The notes: a model not told the origin generated them from the sequence alone. 6,696 nucleotides of DNA from Actinomycetes bacterium (GCA_025964635.1 JAOPYP010000750.1:1-6696); one strand, 5' to 3'. Counted from the stretch's first letter, positions 1-6,372 are shown. Program-made: numbers and translations.

Positions 1-111
1 CTGGACCGTGCCGCGGGCCACGCCGAGCCGGCGCGAGGCCTCCAGCACGCCGACCCGGGGTTCGGCGGCCAGCAGGCCGATGAGCCGCGCGTCCAGGCGG
101 TCGATCACCAC
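1..111 (-). CDS. Lrp/AsnC-family transcriptional regulator, N-terminal 37 residues (truncated by the window edge)
   Basis: Read on the minus strand from a GTG, the first 37 codons give a protein beginning V-V-I-D-R-L-D-A-R-L-I. It continues through a helix-turn-helix with residues 24-37 reading EASRRLGVARGTVQ. Both the Asp-x-Leu-Asp-x-x-Leu-Ile opening and the HTH spacing are typical of the Lrp/AsnC family. The ligand-binding RAM domain would lie beyond position 1. A good Shine-Dalgarno sequence, GGAGGT (minus strand, 122-117), lies 5 nt before GTG 111 and 8 nt before a second in-frame GTG at 108, so either may be used. The gene is divergent from hppD, which suggests it controls hppD and itself in response to an aromatic or other amino acid. 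The family call is secure; the target and ligand are inferred. Confidence 0.85.
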   Translation of the reverse strand, partial: MVIDRLDARLIGLLAAEPRVGVLEASRRLGVARGTVQ

Positions 112-164
112 AGCGCACCTCCGGCCTGGGCAGCCGCGCGGAAATTGCCTTGCATGGTGTACAG

Positions 165-199
165 CTTTGCACGAAAAGACCGTTAGAGAGTATGCAAAG
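165..199. promoter_or_regulatory. Inverted repeat CTTTGCA-N21-TGCAAAG, candidate Lrp-type operator
   Basis: The 7-nt arms CTTTGCA (165-171) and TGCAAAG (193-199) are perfect reverse complements, with centres 28 bp apart. That is close to three helical turns, so both arms would face the same side of the DNA. A further TTGCA lies at 150-154. The arms overlap the candidate promoter elements for both genes, which fits a repressor or autoregulator site. The repeat is seen directly; assigning it to the adjacent regulator is inference. Confidence 0.45.
167..196 (+). promoter_or_regulatory. Weak candidate promoter for hppD
   Basis: TTGCAC (167-172) is followed after 18 nt by TATGCA (191-196). Both hexamers match the housekeeping consensus only partly, and the -10 lacks the final T. 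They coincide with the two arms of the inverted repeat, so the similarity may reflect the operator rather than a promoter. If it is real, the hppD leader would be about 80 nt. Confidence 0.22.
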
Positions 200-214
200 T
201 GACCAGGGAATCAA
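187..214 (-). promoter_or_regulatory. Candidate promoter for the Lrp-type regulator
   Basis: On the minus strand a TTGATT (214-209) stands 16 nt before TACTCT (192-187). The -35 shares TTGA with the TTGACN consensus, and the -10 fits the actinobacterial TANNNT pattern. Transcription would start near 180 and leave a leader of about 70 nt before the GTG. The TGCAAAG arm (193-199) falls between the two elements, so occupancy there would block this promoter. Confidence 0.35.
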
Positions 215-282
215 GGGACTGTTGCACAGCATGCCGCACGGGGCTGATCCTGCTGGCATCACCTAGAGCACTGGAGCGTGGG

Positions 283-1383
283 ATGACTGCCACCGACGAG
301 TTCCCGGTCACCGGCATGGACGCGGTTGTCTTCGCCGTGGGCAATGCGCGGCAGGCCGCGCACTACTACTCGTCCGCGTTCGGGATGCGCTGCGTCGCCT
401 ACCGCGGCCCCGAGACCGGGTGCCGGGATGAGGCCGCCTACGTGCTGGAATCGGGGCAGGCGCGGTTCGTGCTGCGCGGCCCGCTGCGGCCCGGCACGGC
501 GCTGGCGCGCCATCATGCACGGCACGGCGACGGGGTGATCGACCTGGCCCTGGGGGTGCAGTCCGCGGAGGCCGCCTACGACTACGCCACCGGCCACGGC
601 GCCCGCGGCCTGGCTGAGCCGCGGATCGTGGAGGACACCTGGGGCAAGGTGGTTCTGGCCAGCATCGCCACCTACGGGGACACTCAGCACACGCTGGTGG
701 AGCGGTCCTCCTACAGCGGCCCCTACCTGCCCGGGTTCACGGCGGCCGAGCCGATCGTGGCCCCGCCGGCCCGGCCGCTGTTCACCGCGATCGACCACTG
801 CGTCGGCAACGTGGAACTGGGCAGGATGGACGAGTGGGTGGGCTTCTACCAGCGGGTGATGGGCTTCACCAACATGAAGGAGTTCGTCGGCGATGACATC
901 GCCACCGAATACTCCGCGCTGATGAGCAAGGTGGTCGCGGACGGCTCCCGGACGGTCAAGTTCCCCATCAACGAGCCGGCCGCGGGCAAGAAGAAGTCCC
1001 AGATCGACGAGTACCTGGAGTTCTACGGCGGCCCCGGCGTCCAGCACATCGCGCTGGCCTGCGACGACATCGTGGCCACGGTGCAGGCCATGAAGGCCGG
1101 GGGCGTGGAGTTCCTGGACACGCCGGACAGCTACTACGACACGCTCGGCGAGTGGGCCGGGGAGACCCGGGTCGCCGTGGAGACCCTGCGTGAGCTGCGC
1201 ATCCTGGCCGACCGGGACGAGGACGGCTACCTGCTGCAGGTCTTCACCAAGCCGGTGCAGGACCGGCCCACGGTGTTCTTCGAGCTGATCGAGCGGCACG
1301 GCTCGGACGGGTTCGGCAAGGGCAACTTCAAGGCCCTGTTCGAGGCGATCGAGCGGGAGCAGGCCCGGCGCGGGAACCTCTGA
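283..1383 (+). CDS. hppD: 4-hydroxyphenylpyruvate dioxygenase (HPPD)
   Basis: This 366-aa non-haem Fe(II) enzyme converts 4-hydroxyphenylpyruvate and O2 to homogentisate and CO2, the second step of tyrosine catabolism, in the cytoplasm. It has two vicinal-oxygen-chelate domains, roughly residues 12-150 and 166-345. The iron ligands are visible as H172 (AIDHCVGNV), H255 (GVQHIAL) and E334 (VFFELIERHG). Other HPPD hallmarks are KFPINEPA at 226-233, SQIDEYLEFY at 239-248, LLQVFTKP at 317-324 and FGKGNFKALFEAIE at 344-357. The start at 283 has a GGAG 6 nt upstream and gives the normal family length; an in-frame GTG at 199 would add 28 unrelated residues. Hydroxymandelate synthase is a close relative, but the C-terminal FGKGNF helix and the context favour HPPD. 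The gene is divergent from an Lrp-type regulator, its probable controller. Confidence 0.95.
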   Translation: MTATDEFPVTGMDAVVFAVGNARQAAHYYSSAFGMRCVAYRGPETGCRDEAAYVLESGQARFVLRGPLRPGTALARHHARHGDGVIDLALGVQSAEAAYDYATGHGARGLAEPRIVEDTWGKVVLASIATYGDTQHTLVERSSYSGPYLPGFTAAEPIVAPPARPLFTAIDHCVGNVELGRMDEWVGFYQRVMGFTNMKEFVGDDIATEYSALMSKVVADGSRTVKFPINEPAAGKKKSQIDEYLEFYGGPGVQHIALACDDIVATVQAMKAGGVEFLDTPDSYYDTLGEWAGETRVAVETLRELRILADRDEDGYLLQVFTKPVQDRPTVFFELIERHGSDGFGKGNFKALFEAIEREQARRGNL

Positions 1384-1391
1384 GCCCGGGC

Positions 1392-1407
1392 GGGCCGCAC
1401 CTGGCCC
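1392..1407. terminator. Short hairpin between convergent hppD and threonine dehydratase
   Basis: In the 36-bp gap between the two stop codons, GGGCC (1392-1396) pairs with GGCCC (1403-1407) around a 6-nt loop. Just upstream is the palindrome GCCCGGGC (1384-1391). Neither strand has a T-tract, as is common for actinobacterial terminators. It could serve both converging transcripts, but a 5-bp GC stem is not rare at this composition. Confidence 0.3.
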
Positions 1408-1419
1408 AGCCGCGCCGGC

Positions 1420-2640
1420 TCACCGGAACATCAGGTGGTAGCCCGCCTGCCGGAGTTCGCTGATCACGTCGTCGCAGTGCGCCGGGCCGCGCGTCTCGAC
1501 CTGGAGCAGCACCTCGACCTCGTCCACCCGCAGCCGCGGCGTGACCCGTTCGTGCATCACGTCGAGCACGTTCGCGCCCAGGGCGGCCACGGCGCCGAGC
1601 ATGGCGGCCAGCGCGCCGGGGCGGTCCGGTATCCGGCACCGGAACGTCAGGTAGCGGCCGGCCGCGGCCAGGCCGTGCCGCAGCACCTTGGCCAGCAGCA
1701 GCGGGTCGATGTTGCCGCCGGACAGCACGGCCACCACCGGCGGCTCGAACATGCCGGAGTATTCCATCAGCCCGGCCACGGCGGCCGCGCCGGCCGGCTC
1801 GACCACCTGCTTGGCGCGCTCCAGGCAGAGCAGCAGCGCCCGGGACAGGCTCTCCTCCGACACCGTCAGCACGTGGTCCACATGCCCGGAGATGATCCCG
1901 AACGGGATGTCGCCGGGCAGGCAGACGGCGATGCCGTCGGCCATGGTCGCGGCGGGCTGCACCCGCACCGGCCGGCCGGCCGCCAGGGACGCCGGGTAGG
2001 CGGCGACCGCCTCGGCCTGGACCCCGACCACGTTCACCGACGGGTCCGCGGACTTGACCGCGACCGTGACCCCGGCGATCAGGCCGCCCCCGCCGACCGG
2101 GATCGCGATCGTCCGCACCTGGGGGCACTGCTCCAGGATCTCCAGGCCGAGGGTGCCCTGGCCCGCGACGATGTCCGGGTGATCGAACGGGTGGATGAGC
2201 ACCGCGCCGCGTTCGGCCGCGTAGTCGCGCGCGTAGTCCAGCGCGTCGTCCACGGTCTCGCCGTGCAGGATGATGTCCGCCCCGTAGCCCCGGGTCGCCT
2301 CGATCTTGGGCAGCTGGGCGCCTTCCGGCATGATCACGGTCGCCTTCACGCCGAGCCGCGCGGCCGCGAACGCCACCCCCTGGGCGTGGTTGCCGGCGCT
2401 GGCCGCCACCACGCCGCGGGCCCGCTCCTCCTCGCTGAGCCGGGAGATCCGCAGGTAACCGCCGCGGGCCTTGAACGACCCGGTGCGCTGCAGGTTCTCG
2501 CACTTGAGGAACACGGGGCCGCCCACCCGCTCGGACAGCACCCGGGAGTGCAGCAGCGGGGTGGGCGGGAGGATCTCGCGGAGTACCTCGCGGGCGCTGG
2601 CCACGTCGCTGGCGCTCACGGAGGGGGAGGTCATCGCCAT
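1420..2640 (-). CDS. ilvA: Threonine ammonia-lyase (threonine dehydratase) with C-terminal ACT domain
   Basis: The 406-aa fold-type II PLP enzyme deaminates L-threonine to 2-oxobutanoate and ammonia, the entry to isoleucine synthesis or a catabolic route. The Schiff-base lysine is K57 in the motif GSFKARG. The Asn loop SAGNHAQG is at 81-88, the phosphate-binding glycine loop GGGGLIAG at 183-190, and SGGN at 307-310 contacts the pyridine ring. Residues from about 329 to 402 form one ACT domain (RIPDRPGALAAML and following). This gives the 400-residue architecture common in actinobacteria, shorter than the roughly 510-residue E. coli IlvA. The ACT domain suggests allosteric control by an amino acid. 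ATG 2640 is chosen by length; ATG 2634 is two codons in and has a slightly better placed AGG. No strong Shine-Dalgarno is visible, so the message may be leaderless. It is convergent with hppD and divergent from the AAA+ gene. Biosynthetic versus catabolic use cannot be told from sequence alone. Confidence 0.92.
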   Translation of the reverse strand: MAMTSPSVSASDVASAREVLREILPPTPLLHSRVLSERVGGPVFLKCENLQRTGSFKARGGYLRISRLSEEERARGVVAASAGNHAQGVAFAAARLGVKATVIMPEGAQLPKIEATRGYGADIILHGETVDDALDYARDYAAERGAVLIHPFDHPDIVAGQGTLGLEILEQCPQVRTIAIPVGGGGLIAGVTVAVKSADPSVNVVGVQAEAVAAYPASLAAGRPVRVQPAATMADGIAVCLPGDIPFGIISGHVDHVLTVSEESLSRALLLCLERAKQVVEPAGAAAVAGLMEYSGMFEPPVVAVLSGGNIDPLLLAKVLRHGLAAAGRYLTFRCRIPDRPGALAAMLGAVAALGANVLDVMHERVTPRLRVDEVEVLLQVETRGPAHCDDVISELRQAGYHLMFR

Positions 2641-2703
2641 GCCTGCAGTGTCGCACCCAGGAGGAGATGCGAGCGCTGCCGGCAGGGACGTAGGCTCGAA
2701 AGT
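2641..2703. promoter_or_regulatory. Compact divergent promoter region, ilvA / AAA+ ATPase gene
   Basis: Only 63 bp separate two divergent start codons, and neither start has a convincing Shine-Dalgarno. On the minus strand GACACT lies 6 nt before the ilvA ATG, an imperfect -10 lacking the first T. On the plus strand TAGGCT lies 7 nt before the GTG. An AGGAGGAG run (2659-2666) sits on the plus strand far from either start. Short spacing with -10 boxes abutting both start codons suggests leaderless transcripts on both sides. Confidence 0.4.
2691..2696 (+). promoter_or_regulatory. Candidate -10 element for a leaderless AAA+/VWA transcript
   Basis: TAGGCT fits the TANNNT -10 pattern and ends 7 nt before GTG 2704. 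A transcript started from it would begin at or within a base or two of the start codon. Leaderless messages of this geometry are common in actinobacteria and would explain the missing Shine-Dalgarno. No clear TTGACN -35 is seen 17-18 nt upstream. Confidence 0.35.
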
Positions 2704-4152
2704 GTGCAGCCAGACAACGAGACTCATGCAGCCGACGGAACCCCGCCCCGCCCCGCCGCCACCACCCTCGGCGAGCTGCGCGCCAGCGGGCACGAGTACG
2801 AGACCATAAAAGAGGAGATCCGGCGCAACCTGCTGGCCAGGATGCGGGCCGGCGAGGAAAGGTTTCCCGGCATCGTCGGGTTCGACCAGACCGTGCTCCC
2901 GCACGTGGAGCGGGCCCTGCTGGCCGGCCACGACACGATCCTGCTGGGCGAGCGCGGCCAGGGGAAGACGCGCCTGATCAGGACGCTGTCCGTCCTGCTC
3001 GACGACTGGACTCCCGCGGTCGCGGGCTGTGAGATCAACGACCACCCCTACCAGCCGGTCTGCGCCCGGTGCCAGCGCCTGGCCGCGGAGCAGGGCGACG
3101 ACCTGCCGGTCACGTGGCGGCACCGCAGCGAGCGTTACGGCGAGAAGCTGGCCACCCCGGACACCAGCGTGGGTGACCTGATCGGTGACATCGACCCGGT
3201 CAAGGTGGCCGAGGGCCGGACCCTGGGCGACCCGGAGACGATTCACTTCGGCCTGGTACCGCGGACCAACCGCGGCATCTTCTGCCTCAACGAACTTCCT
3301 GACCTGGCTGAGCGGATCCAGGTCTCACTGCTCAACGTGCTGGAGGAACGGGACATCGGCGTCCGTGGCTACGCGCTGCGGCTGCCGCTGGACCTGATCC
3401 TGGTCGCCAGCGCCAACCCGGAGGACTACACCAACCGGGGCCGGATCATCACCCCGCTGAAGGACCGCTTTGGCGCGGAGATCCGCACCCACTACCCGCT
3501 CACGCTGGACGAGGAACTCGCGCTGACCCAGCAGGAGGCGCTGGTCGCCTGGGACGGCGCCGACCCCGGCGCGGACCTGCCCGAGCACCTGGTCGAGGTC
3601 ATCGCGCGGTTCACCCGGCTGGTCCGGTCCTCGCCCGCGGTGGACTCCCGGTCCGGCGTCTCGGCCCGGTTCGCGATCGCCGCGGCCGAGTCGGTGGCCG
3701 CCTCCGCGGTCCGCCGGGCCGCGCTCACCGGGGAGGCGCAGCCGGTGGCCCGGATCTGTGACCTGCCGCCGATCGTGGGCAGCCTGCGCGGCAAGGTCGA
3801 GTTCGAGGTCAGCGAGGAAGGCCGGGAGACCGAGGTGCTCGACCACCTTCTCCGCCGGGCCATCGCGGACACGTTCCGGTCCCGGCTGGGCAGCGCCGAC
3901 CTGAGCGGGCTGCTGGCCACGTTCGAGGAAGGCGGCTCGGTGGAGACCGGCGATCTGGTGCCCGCGGCCACGCTGCTGAACCGGATCGGCGAGGTCCCCG
4001 GGCTGGCCCGGATCATGGACCGGCTGGGCATGGACGGCGGCGAATCGTTCGGCGAGGCCGCCGCGGCGCTGGAGTTCGCGCTGGAGGGCCTGTACCTGAT
4101 GCGGCGGCTGTCCAAGGACGTGATCGATGGCAGTGCGGTCTACCGGACCTGA
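2704..4152 (+). CDS. MoxR/BchI-like AAA+ ATPase, partner of the following VWA protein
   Basis: This 482-aa protein is an AAA+ ATPase of the MoxR / magnesium-chelatase-subunit-I group, probably a cytoplasmic ring remodelling factor. Walker A is GERGQGKT (82-89). The Walker B position reads GIFCLNELPDL (191-201), with Asn in place of the usual Asp before E197. Sensor 1 is ASANPED with N238, the arginine-finger segment is LKDRFG with R255, and a sensor-2-like segment GVSARFAIAAAE contains R322. An insertion after the P-loop carries C109, H114, C120 and C123, a possible metal site. The start is GTG 2704; the conserved part begins near TTLGELRASGH (20-30), and no other start lies between. An ATG at 2726 is out of frame. 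The gene is followed after 52 nt by a VWA gene, the usual AAA+/VWA pairing. It resembles M. tuberculosis Rv0958 as I recall it. Automatic labels may say magnesium chelatase, but nothing here supports tetrapyrrole metal insertion. The family is secure and the function unknown. Confidence 0.88.
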   Translation: MQPDNETHAADGTPPRPAATTLGELRASGHEYETIKEEIRRNLLARMRAGEERFPGIVGFDQTVLPHVERALLAGHDTILLGERGQGKTRLIRTLSVLLDDWTPAVAGCEINDHPYQPVCARCQRLAAEQGDDLPVTWRHRSERYGEKLATPDTSVGDLIGDIDPVKVAEGRTLGDPETIHFGLVPRTNRGIFCLNELPDLAERIQVSLLNVLEERDIGVRGYALRLPLDLILVASANPEDYTNRGRIITPLKDRFGAEIRTHYPLTLDEELALTQQEALVAWDGADPGADLPEHLVEVIARFTRLVRSSPAVDSRSGVSARFAIAAAESVAASAVRRAALTGEAQPVARICDLPPIVGSLRGKVEFEVSEEGRETEVLDHLLRRAIADTFRSRLGSADLSGLLATFEEGGSVETGDLVPAATLLNRIGEVPGLARIMDRLGMDGGESFGEAAAALEFALEGLYLMRRLSKDVIDGSAVYRT

Positions 4153-4204
4153 GGCCGGCCTGGCTGGCGCACCGGCTCAACCCAGTGAAAGGTAGGCCGC
4201 CGCT

Positions 4205-6175
4205 GTGAGTGGCTACCGGTATGGCGAGTACGAGGACGGGCCCGATCCGCTGGCGCCCCCGTTCGACGCCCGGGGCGCCCTGGACGAGCTGGGCGACGCG
4301 GTGCTGGACGGGGCCGACCCGTCCAGCGCCCTGCGCGACCTGCTGCGCCGGGGGATGAACGGCCGCCGCGGCCTGGACGACCTGCTGCGCCGGGTCCGCG
4401 ACCGGCAGCAGGAGATCCGCGGCCGCGGCCGGCTGGACGGGATCCTGGAGGAAGCGCGGGCGCTGCTGGACACGGCGGTGGGCCAGGAGCGGGCCGAGCT
4501 GTTCCCCGACCCTGGCGACGAGGCGCGGATGCGCGAGGACGAGCTGGACGGGCTGCCGTCGGACACCTCGCAGGCCATCCGCAGGCTGGCCGACTACAAC
4601 TGGCGCAGCCCGGCCGCCCGGGAGACGTTCGAGCGGCTCAAGGACCTGCTCCGCAGCGAGGTCCTGGACAGCCAGTTCCGCGGCATGAAGGAGGTTCTCC
4701 AGCAGCCGGACCCGGAGGCCATGCAGCGGGTCAAGGACATGATGGCCGACCTCAACCAGATGCTGGAGGCGGACGCCCGGGGCGAGCACACCCAGGCGGA
4801 CTTCGACGGCTTCATGGACCGCTACGGCGACATGTTCCCGGAGAACCCGGCCGACCTGGAGGAGCTGGTCGACGCGCTGGTCCGCCGGGCCACCGCGGCG
4901 CAGCGGCTGCTCGGCTCGCTCACCGACGGGCAGCGCGACGAGCTGGCCGCGCTGATGGAGCAGACGCTGCAGGACGCCGGGCTGGCCGCGGAGATGTCCC
5001 GGCTGTCCGACGCGCTGCGCGCCCGGCGGCCGGAGATGGACATGGCGGCTTCGTGGGGCGACCCGATGACCGGTGACGAGCCGCTCGGCCTGAGCGACGC
5101 CACCAGCGCCCTGGCCGACCTGGCCGACCTCGCCGACCTGGAGTCGGAGCTGCGCCAGGATTACCCCGGAGCGCGCCTGGACGACATCGACGAGGCCGCG
5201 ATCCGGCGGGCCCTGGGCCGCCAGGCCGTGGACGACATGGAGGCGCTCCGGCAGACCGAGCGCGAGCTGGAAAAGCAGGGCTACCTGCAGCGCAACGCGG
5301 GCCAGCTCGAGCTCACCCCGAAGGCGGTGCGCCGCCTGGGCGAGACCGCGCTGCGCCGGGTCTTCGCAGACCTGCCCGAGGGCGGCTACGGCGACCACGA
5401 GCAGCGGGACGCCGGGCAGGCCGGCGAGTACACCGGCGCCACCCGCCGCTGGCAGTTCGGCGACGAGCAGGCCATCGACGCGCCGGCCACGGTGCGCAAC
5501 GCGCTGCTGCGGGAGGCCGGAACGTTCCGCCCGGGCGAGTCGCCGGGCGTCCGGCTGTCCGGCCGCGACTTCGAGGTCGGGGAGACGCAGCGGCGTGCGT
5601 CCGCGGCCGTGTGCCTGCTGGTCGACCTGTCGTACTCGATGGCGCTGCGCGGCACCTGGGGCGCGGCCAAGCAGACCGCGCTGGCCCTGCACGCGCTGGT
5701 GCGCAGCCGGTTCCCGCAGGACTCCATCCAGGTCATCGGGTTCTCCAACTACGCCCGGGAGCTGCGCGAGACCGACCTGGCCGGGCTCGGCTGGGACATG
5801 GTGCAGGGCACCAACCTGCACCACGCGCTGGTGCTGGCCGGCCGCTACCTGGACCGGCGTCCCGAGCACGACCCGGTGGTGCTGATCGTGACCGACGGCG
5901 AGCCCACCGCGCACCTGCGCCGGGACGGGCGGTCCTGGTTCGACTGGCCGCCCGCGCCGGAGACCATCCAGCTGACGCTGGCCGAGGTGGACAAGATGAC
6001 CCGGCGGCACGCGTCGCTGAACGTGTTCATGCTGGCCGAGGACGAGCGGCTGACCGACTTCGTGAACGAGGTGGCCCGGCGCAACGGCGGCCGGGTCCTG
6101 CACGCGGTGCCGGAACGGCTCGGCGAGTTCGTGGTCCGTGACTTCCTGCGGACCCGCCGGGAGGCGCGCCGGTAA
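4205..6175 (+). CDS. VWA-domain protein with long helical N-terminus, AAA+ partner
   Basis: This 656-aa protein begins with GTG 4205, preceded by AAAGG about 12 nt upstream. It has no signal peptide or membrane segment. Residues 20-390 are acidic, charged and mostly helical, with long Leu/Arg/Glu-rich stretches. They include the alanine-aspartate-leucine run at 302-312 and a winged-helix-like segment near 345-385 (LERELEKQGYLQ, then ELTPKAVRRLG). The C-terminal third, from about residue 467, is a von Willebrand factor A domain. Its metal-ion-dependent adhesion site is complete: D474-x-S476-x-S478, T536 in QGTNLHHAL and D564 in VTDGEPT. Chelatase D subunits, ViaA and CoxE-type proteins use the same site to bind partners of an AAA+ ring. 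The gene almost certainly forms one transcription unit with the upstream ATPase and resembles M. tuberculosis Rv0959 in size and order. The last four codons and stop lie inside a 32-bp tandem repeat. Client and process are unknown. Confidence 0.88.
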   Translation: MSGYRYGEYEDGPDPLAPPFDARGALDELGDAVLDGADPSSALRDLLRRGMNGRRGLDDLLRRVRDRQQEIRGRGRLDGILEEARALLDTAVGQERAELFPDPGDEARMREDELDGLPSDTSQAIRRLADYNWRSPAARETFERLKDLLRSEVLDSQFRGMKEVLQQPDPEAMQRVKDMMADLNQMLEADARGEHTQADFDGFMDRYGDMFPENPADLEELVDALVRRATAAQRLLGSLTDGQRDELAALMEQTLQDAGLAAEMSRLSDALRARRPEMDMAASWGDPMTGDEPLGLSDATSALADLADLADLESELRQDYPGARLDDIDEAAIRRALGRQAVDDMEALRQTERELEKQGYLQRNAGQLELTPKAVRRLGETALRRVFADLPEGGYGDHEQRDAGQAGEYTGATRRWQFGDEQAIDAPATVRNALLREAGTFRPGESPGVRLSGRDFEVGETQRRASAAVCLLVDLSYSMALRGTWGAAKQTALALHALVRSRFPQDSIQVIGFSNYARELRETDLAGLGWDMVQGTNLHHALVLAGRYLDRRPEHDPVVLIVTDGEPTAHLRRDGRSWFDWPPAPETIQLTLAEVDKMTRRHASLNVFMLAEDERLTDFVNEVARRNGGRVLHAVPERLGEFVVRDFLRTRREARR

Positions 6176-6321
6176 CGCGCCGGGCCAGTACCATGGCGCG
6201 CCGGTAACGCGCCGGGCCGGTACCGTGGCGCGCCGGTAACGCGCCGGGCCAGACCGTGGCGCGCCGGTAGCGCGCCGGGCCGGTACCGTGGCGCGCCGGT
6301 AGCGCGCCGGGCCAGTAGCGT
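6163..6321. repeat. Five tandem copies of a 32-bp GC-rich repeat starting inside the VWA gene
   Basis: Units run 6163-6194, 6195-6226, 6227-6257, 6258-6289 and 6290-6321. Four are 32 bp; the third lacks one base. Every unit begins GGCGCGCCGGTA and continues CGCGCCGGGCC. Variation is confined to position 13 (A in units 1-3, G in 4-5) and the last nine bases. In each unit GGCGCG pairs with CGCGCC around a 7-nt loop, so the RNA could fold a row of hairpins. Unit 1 supplies the last four VWA codons and the TAA stop. Positions 6322-6335 match the first 14 bases of the unit at 10 places, a degenerate sixth copy. The array may act in termination or mRNA stability, or simply be a slippage-prone minisatellite. 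Its role is not known. Confidence 0.93.
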
Positions 6322-6334
6322 GCCCCGTCGTTAA

Positions 6335-6359
6335 CCTTTCCGGCGTACGCTCGGAAAGG
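6335..6359. terminator. Stem-loop with 8-bp arms, candidate transcription terminator
   Basis: CCTTTCCG (6335-6342) is the exact reverse complement of CGGAAAGG (6352-6359). The 9-nt loop itself contains the palindrome GCGTACGC, which could add two or three pairs. No U-tract follows on the plus strand. Its position directly after the repeat array and before the next gene's leader fits termination of the AAA+/VWA transcript. The mixed A/T content of the arms makes a chance match less likely than for purely GC stems nearby. Confidence 0.5.
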
Positions 6360-6372
6360 CGGGGGCCTGGGG

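Larger units (their letters stand above)
112..282. promoter_or_regulatory. Divergent control region between the Lrp-type regulator and hppD
   Basis: This 171-bp gap separates the starts of two divergent genes and is visibly richer in A+T than its flanks, mainly from about 141 to 230. It contains the tetramer TGCA at 151, 168, 193 and 223, several inside longer TTGCA or TTTGCA contexts. Lrp/AsnC proteins commonly bind several spaced, partly palindromic AT-rich boxes between divergent genes, so this is the expected place for autoregulation and control of hppD. No RNA gene is seen here. An in-frame GTG at 199 could extend hppD upstream, but it has no good ribosome binding site. Confidence 0.6.

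Noticed and set aside
199..282. 28-codon N-terminal extension of hppD from GTG 199
   Set aside because: The added residues do not resemble HPPD, the GTG lies within the operator inverted repeat, and ATG 283 has a proper GGAG at 6 nt.
259..1299. Minus-strand open frame of 346 codons opposite hppD
   Set aside because: hppD on the other strand has all catalytic residues. The antisense product shows no recognisable domain and reads as a third-position GC shadow.
2667..2693. Eight-codon plus-strand frame (ATG 2667 to TAG) after AGGAGGAG
   Set aside because: The Shine-Dalgarno-like run almost touches the ATG. The likely transcript of the AAA+ gene starts downstream near 2703, so the frame would not be transcribed.
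2704..4152. True magnesium or cobalt chelatase subunit assignment for the AAA+ gene
   Set aside because: There is no tetrapyrrole gene in the window, no BchD-type AAA-like N-terminal domain in the partner, and the organism type is not phototrophic. Similarity is only at the level of the MoxR/BchI superfamily.
6163..6321. CRISPR array interpretation of the regular repeats
   Set aside because: Units are head-to-tail with no unique spacers, only five copies, and no cas gene is present. This is a minisatellite-type tandem repeat.
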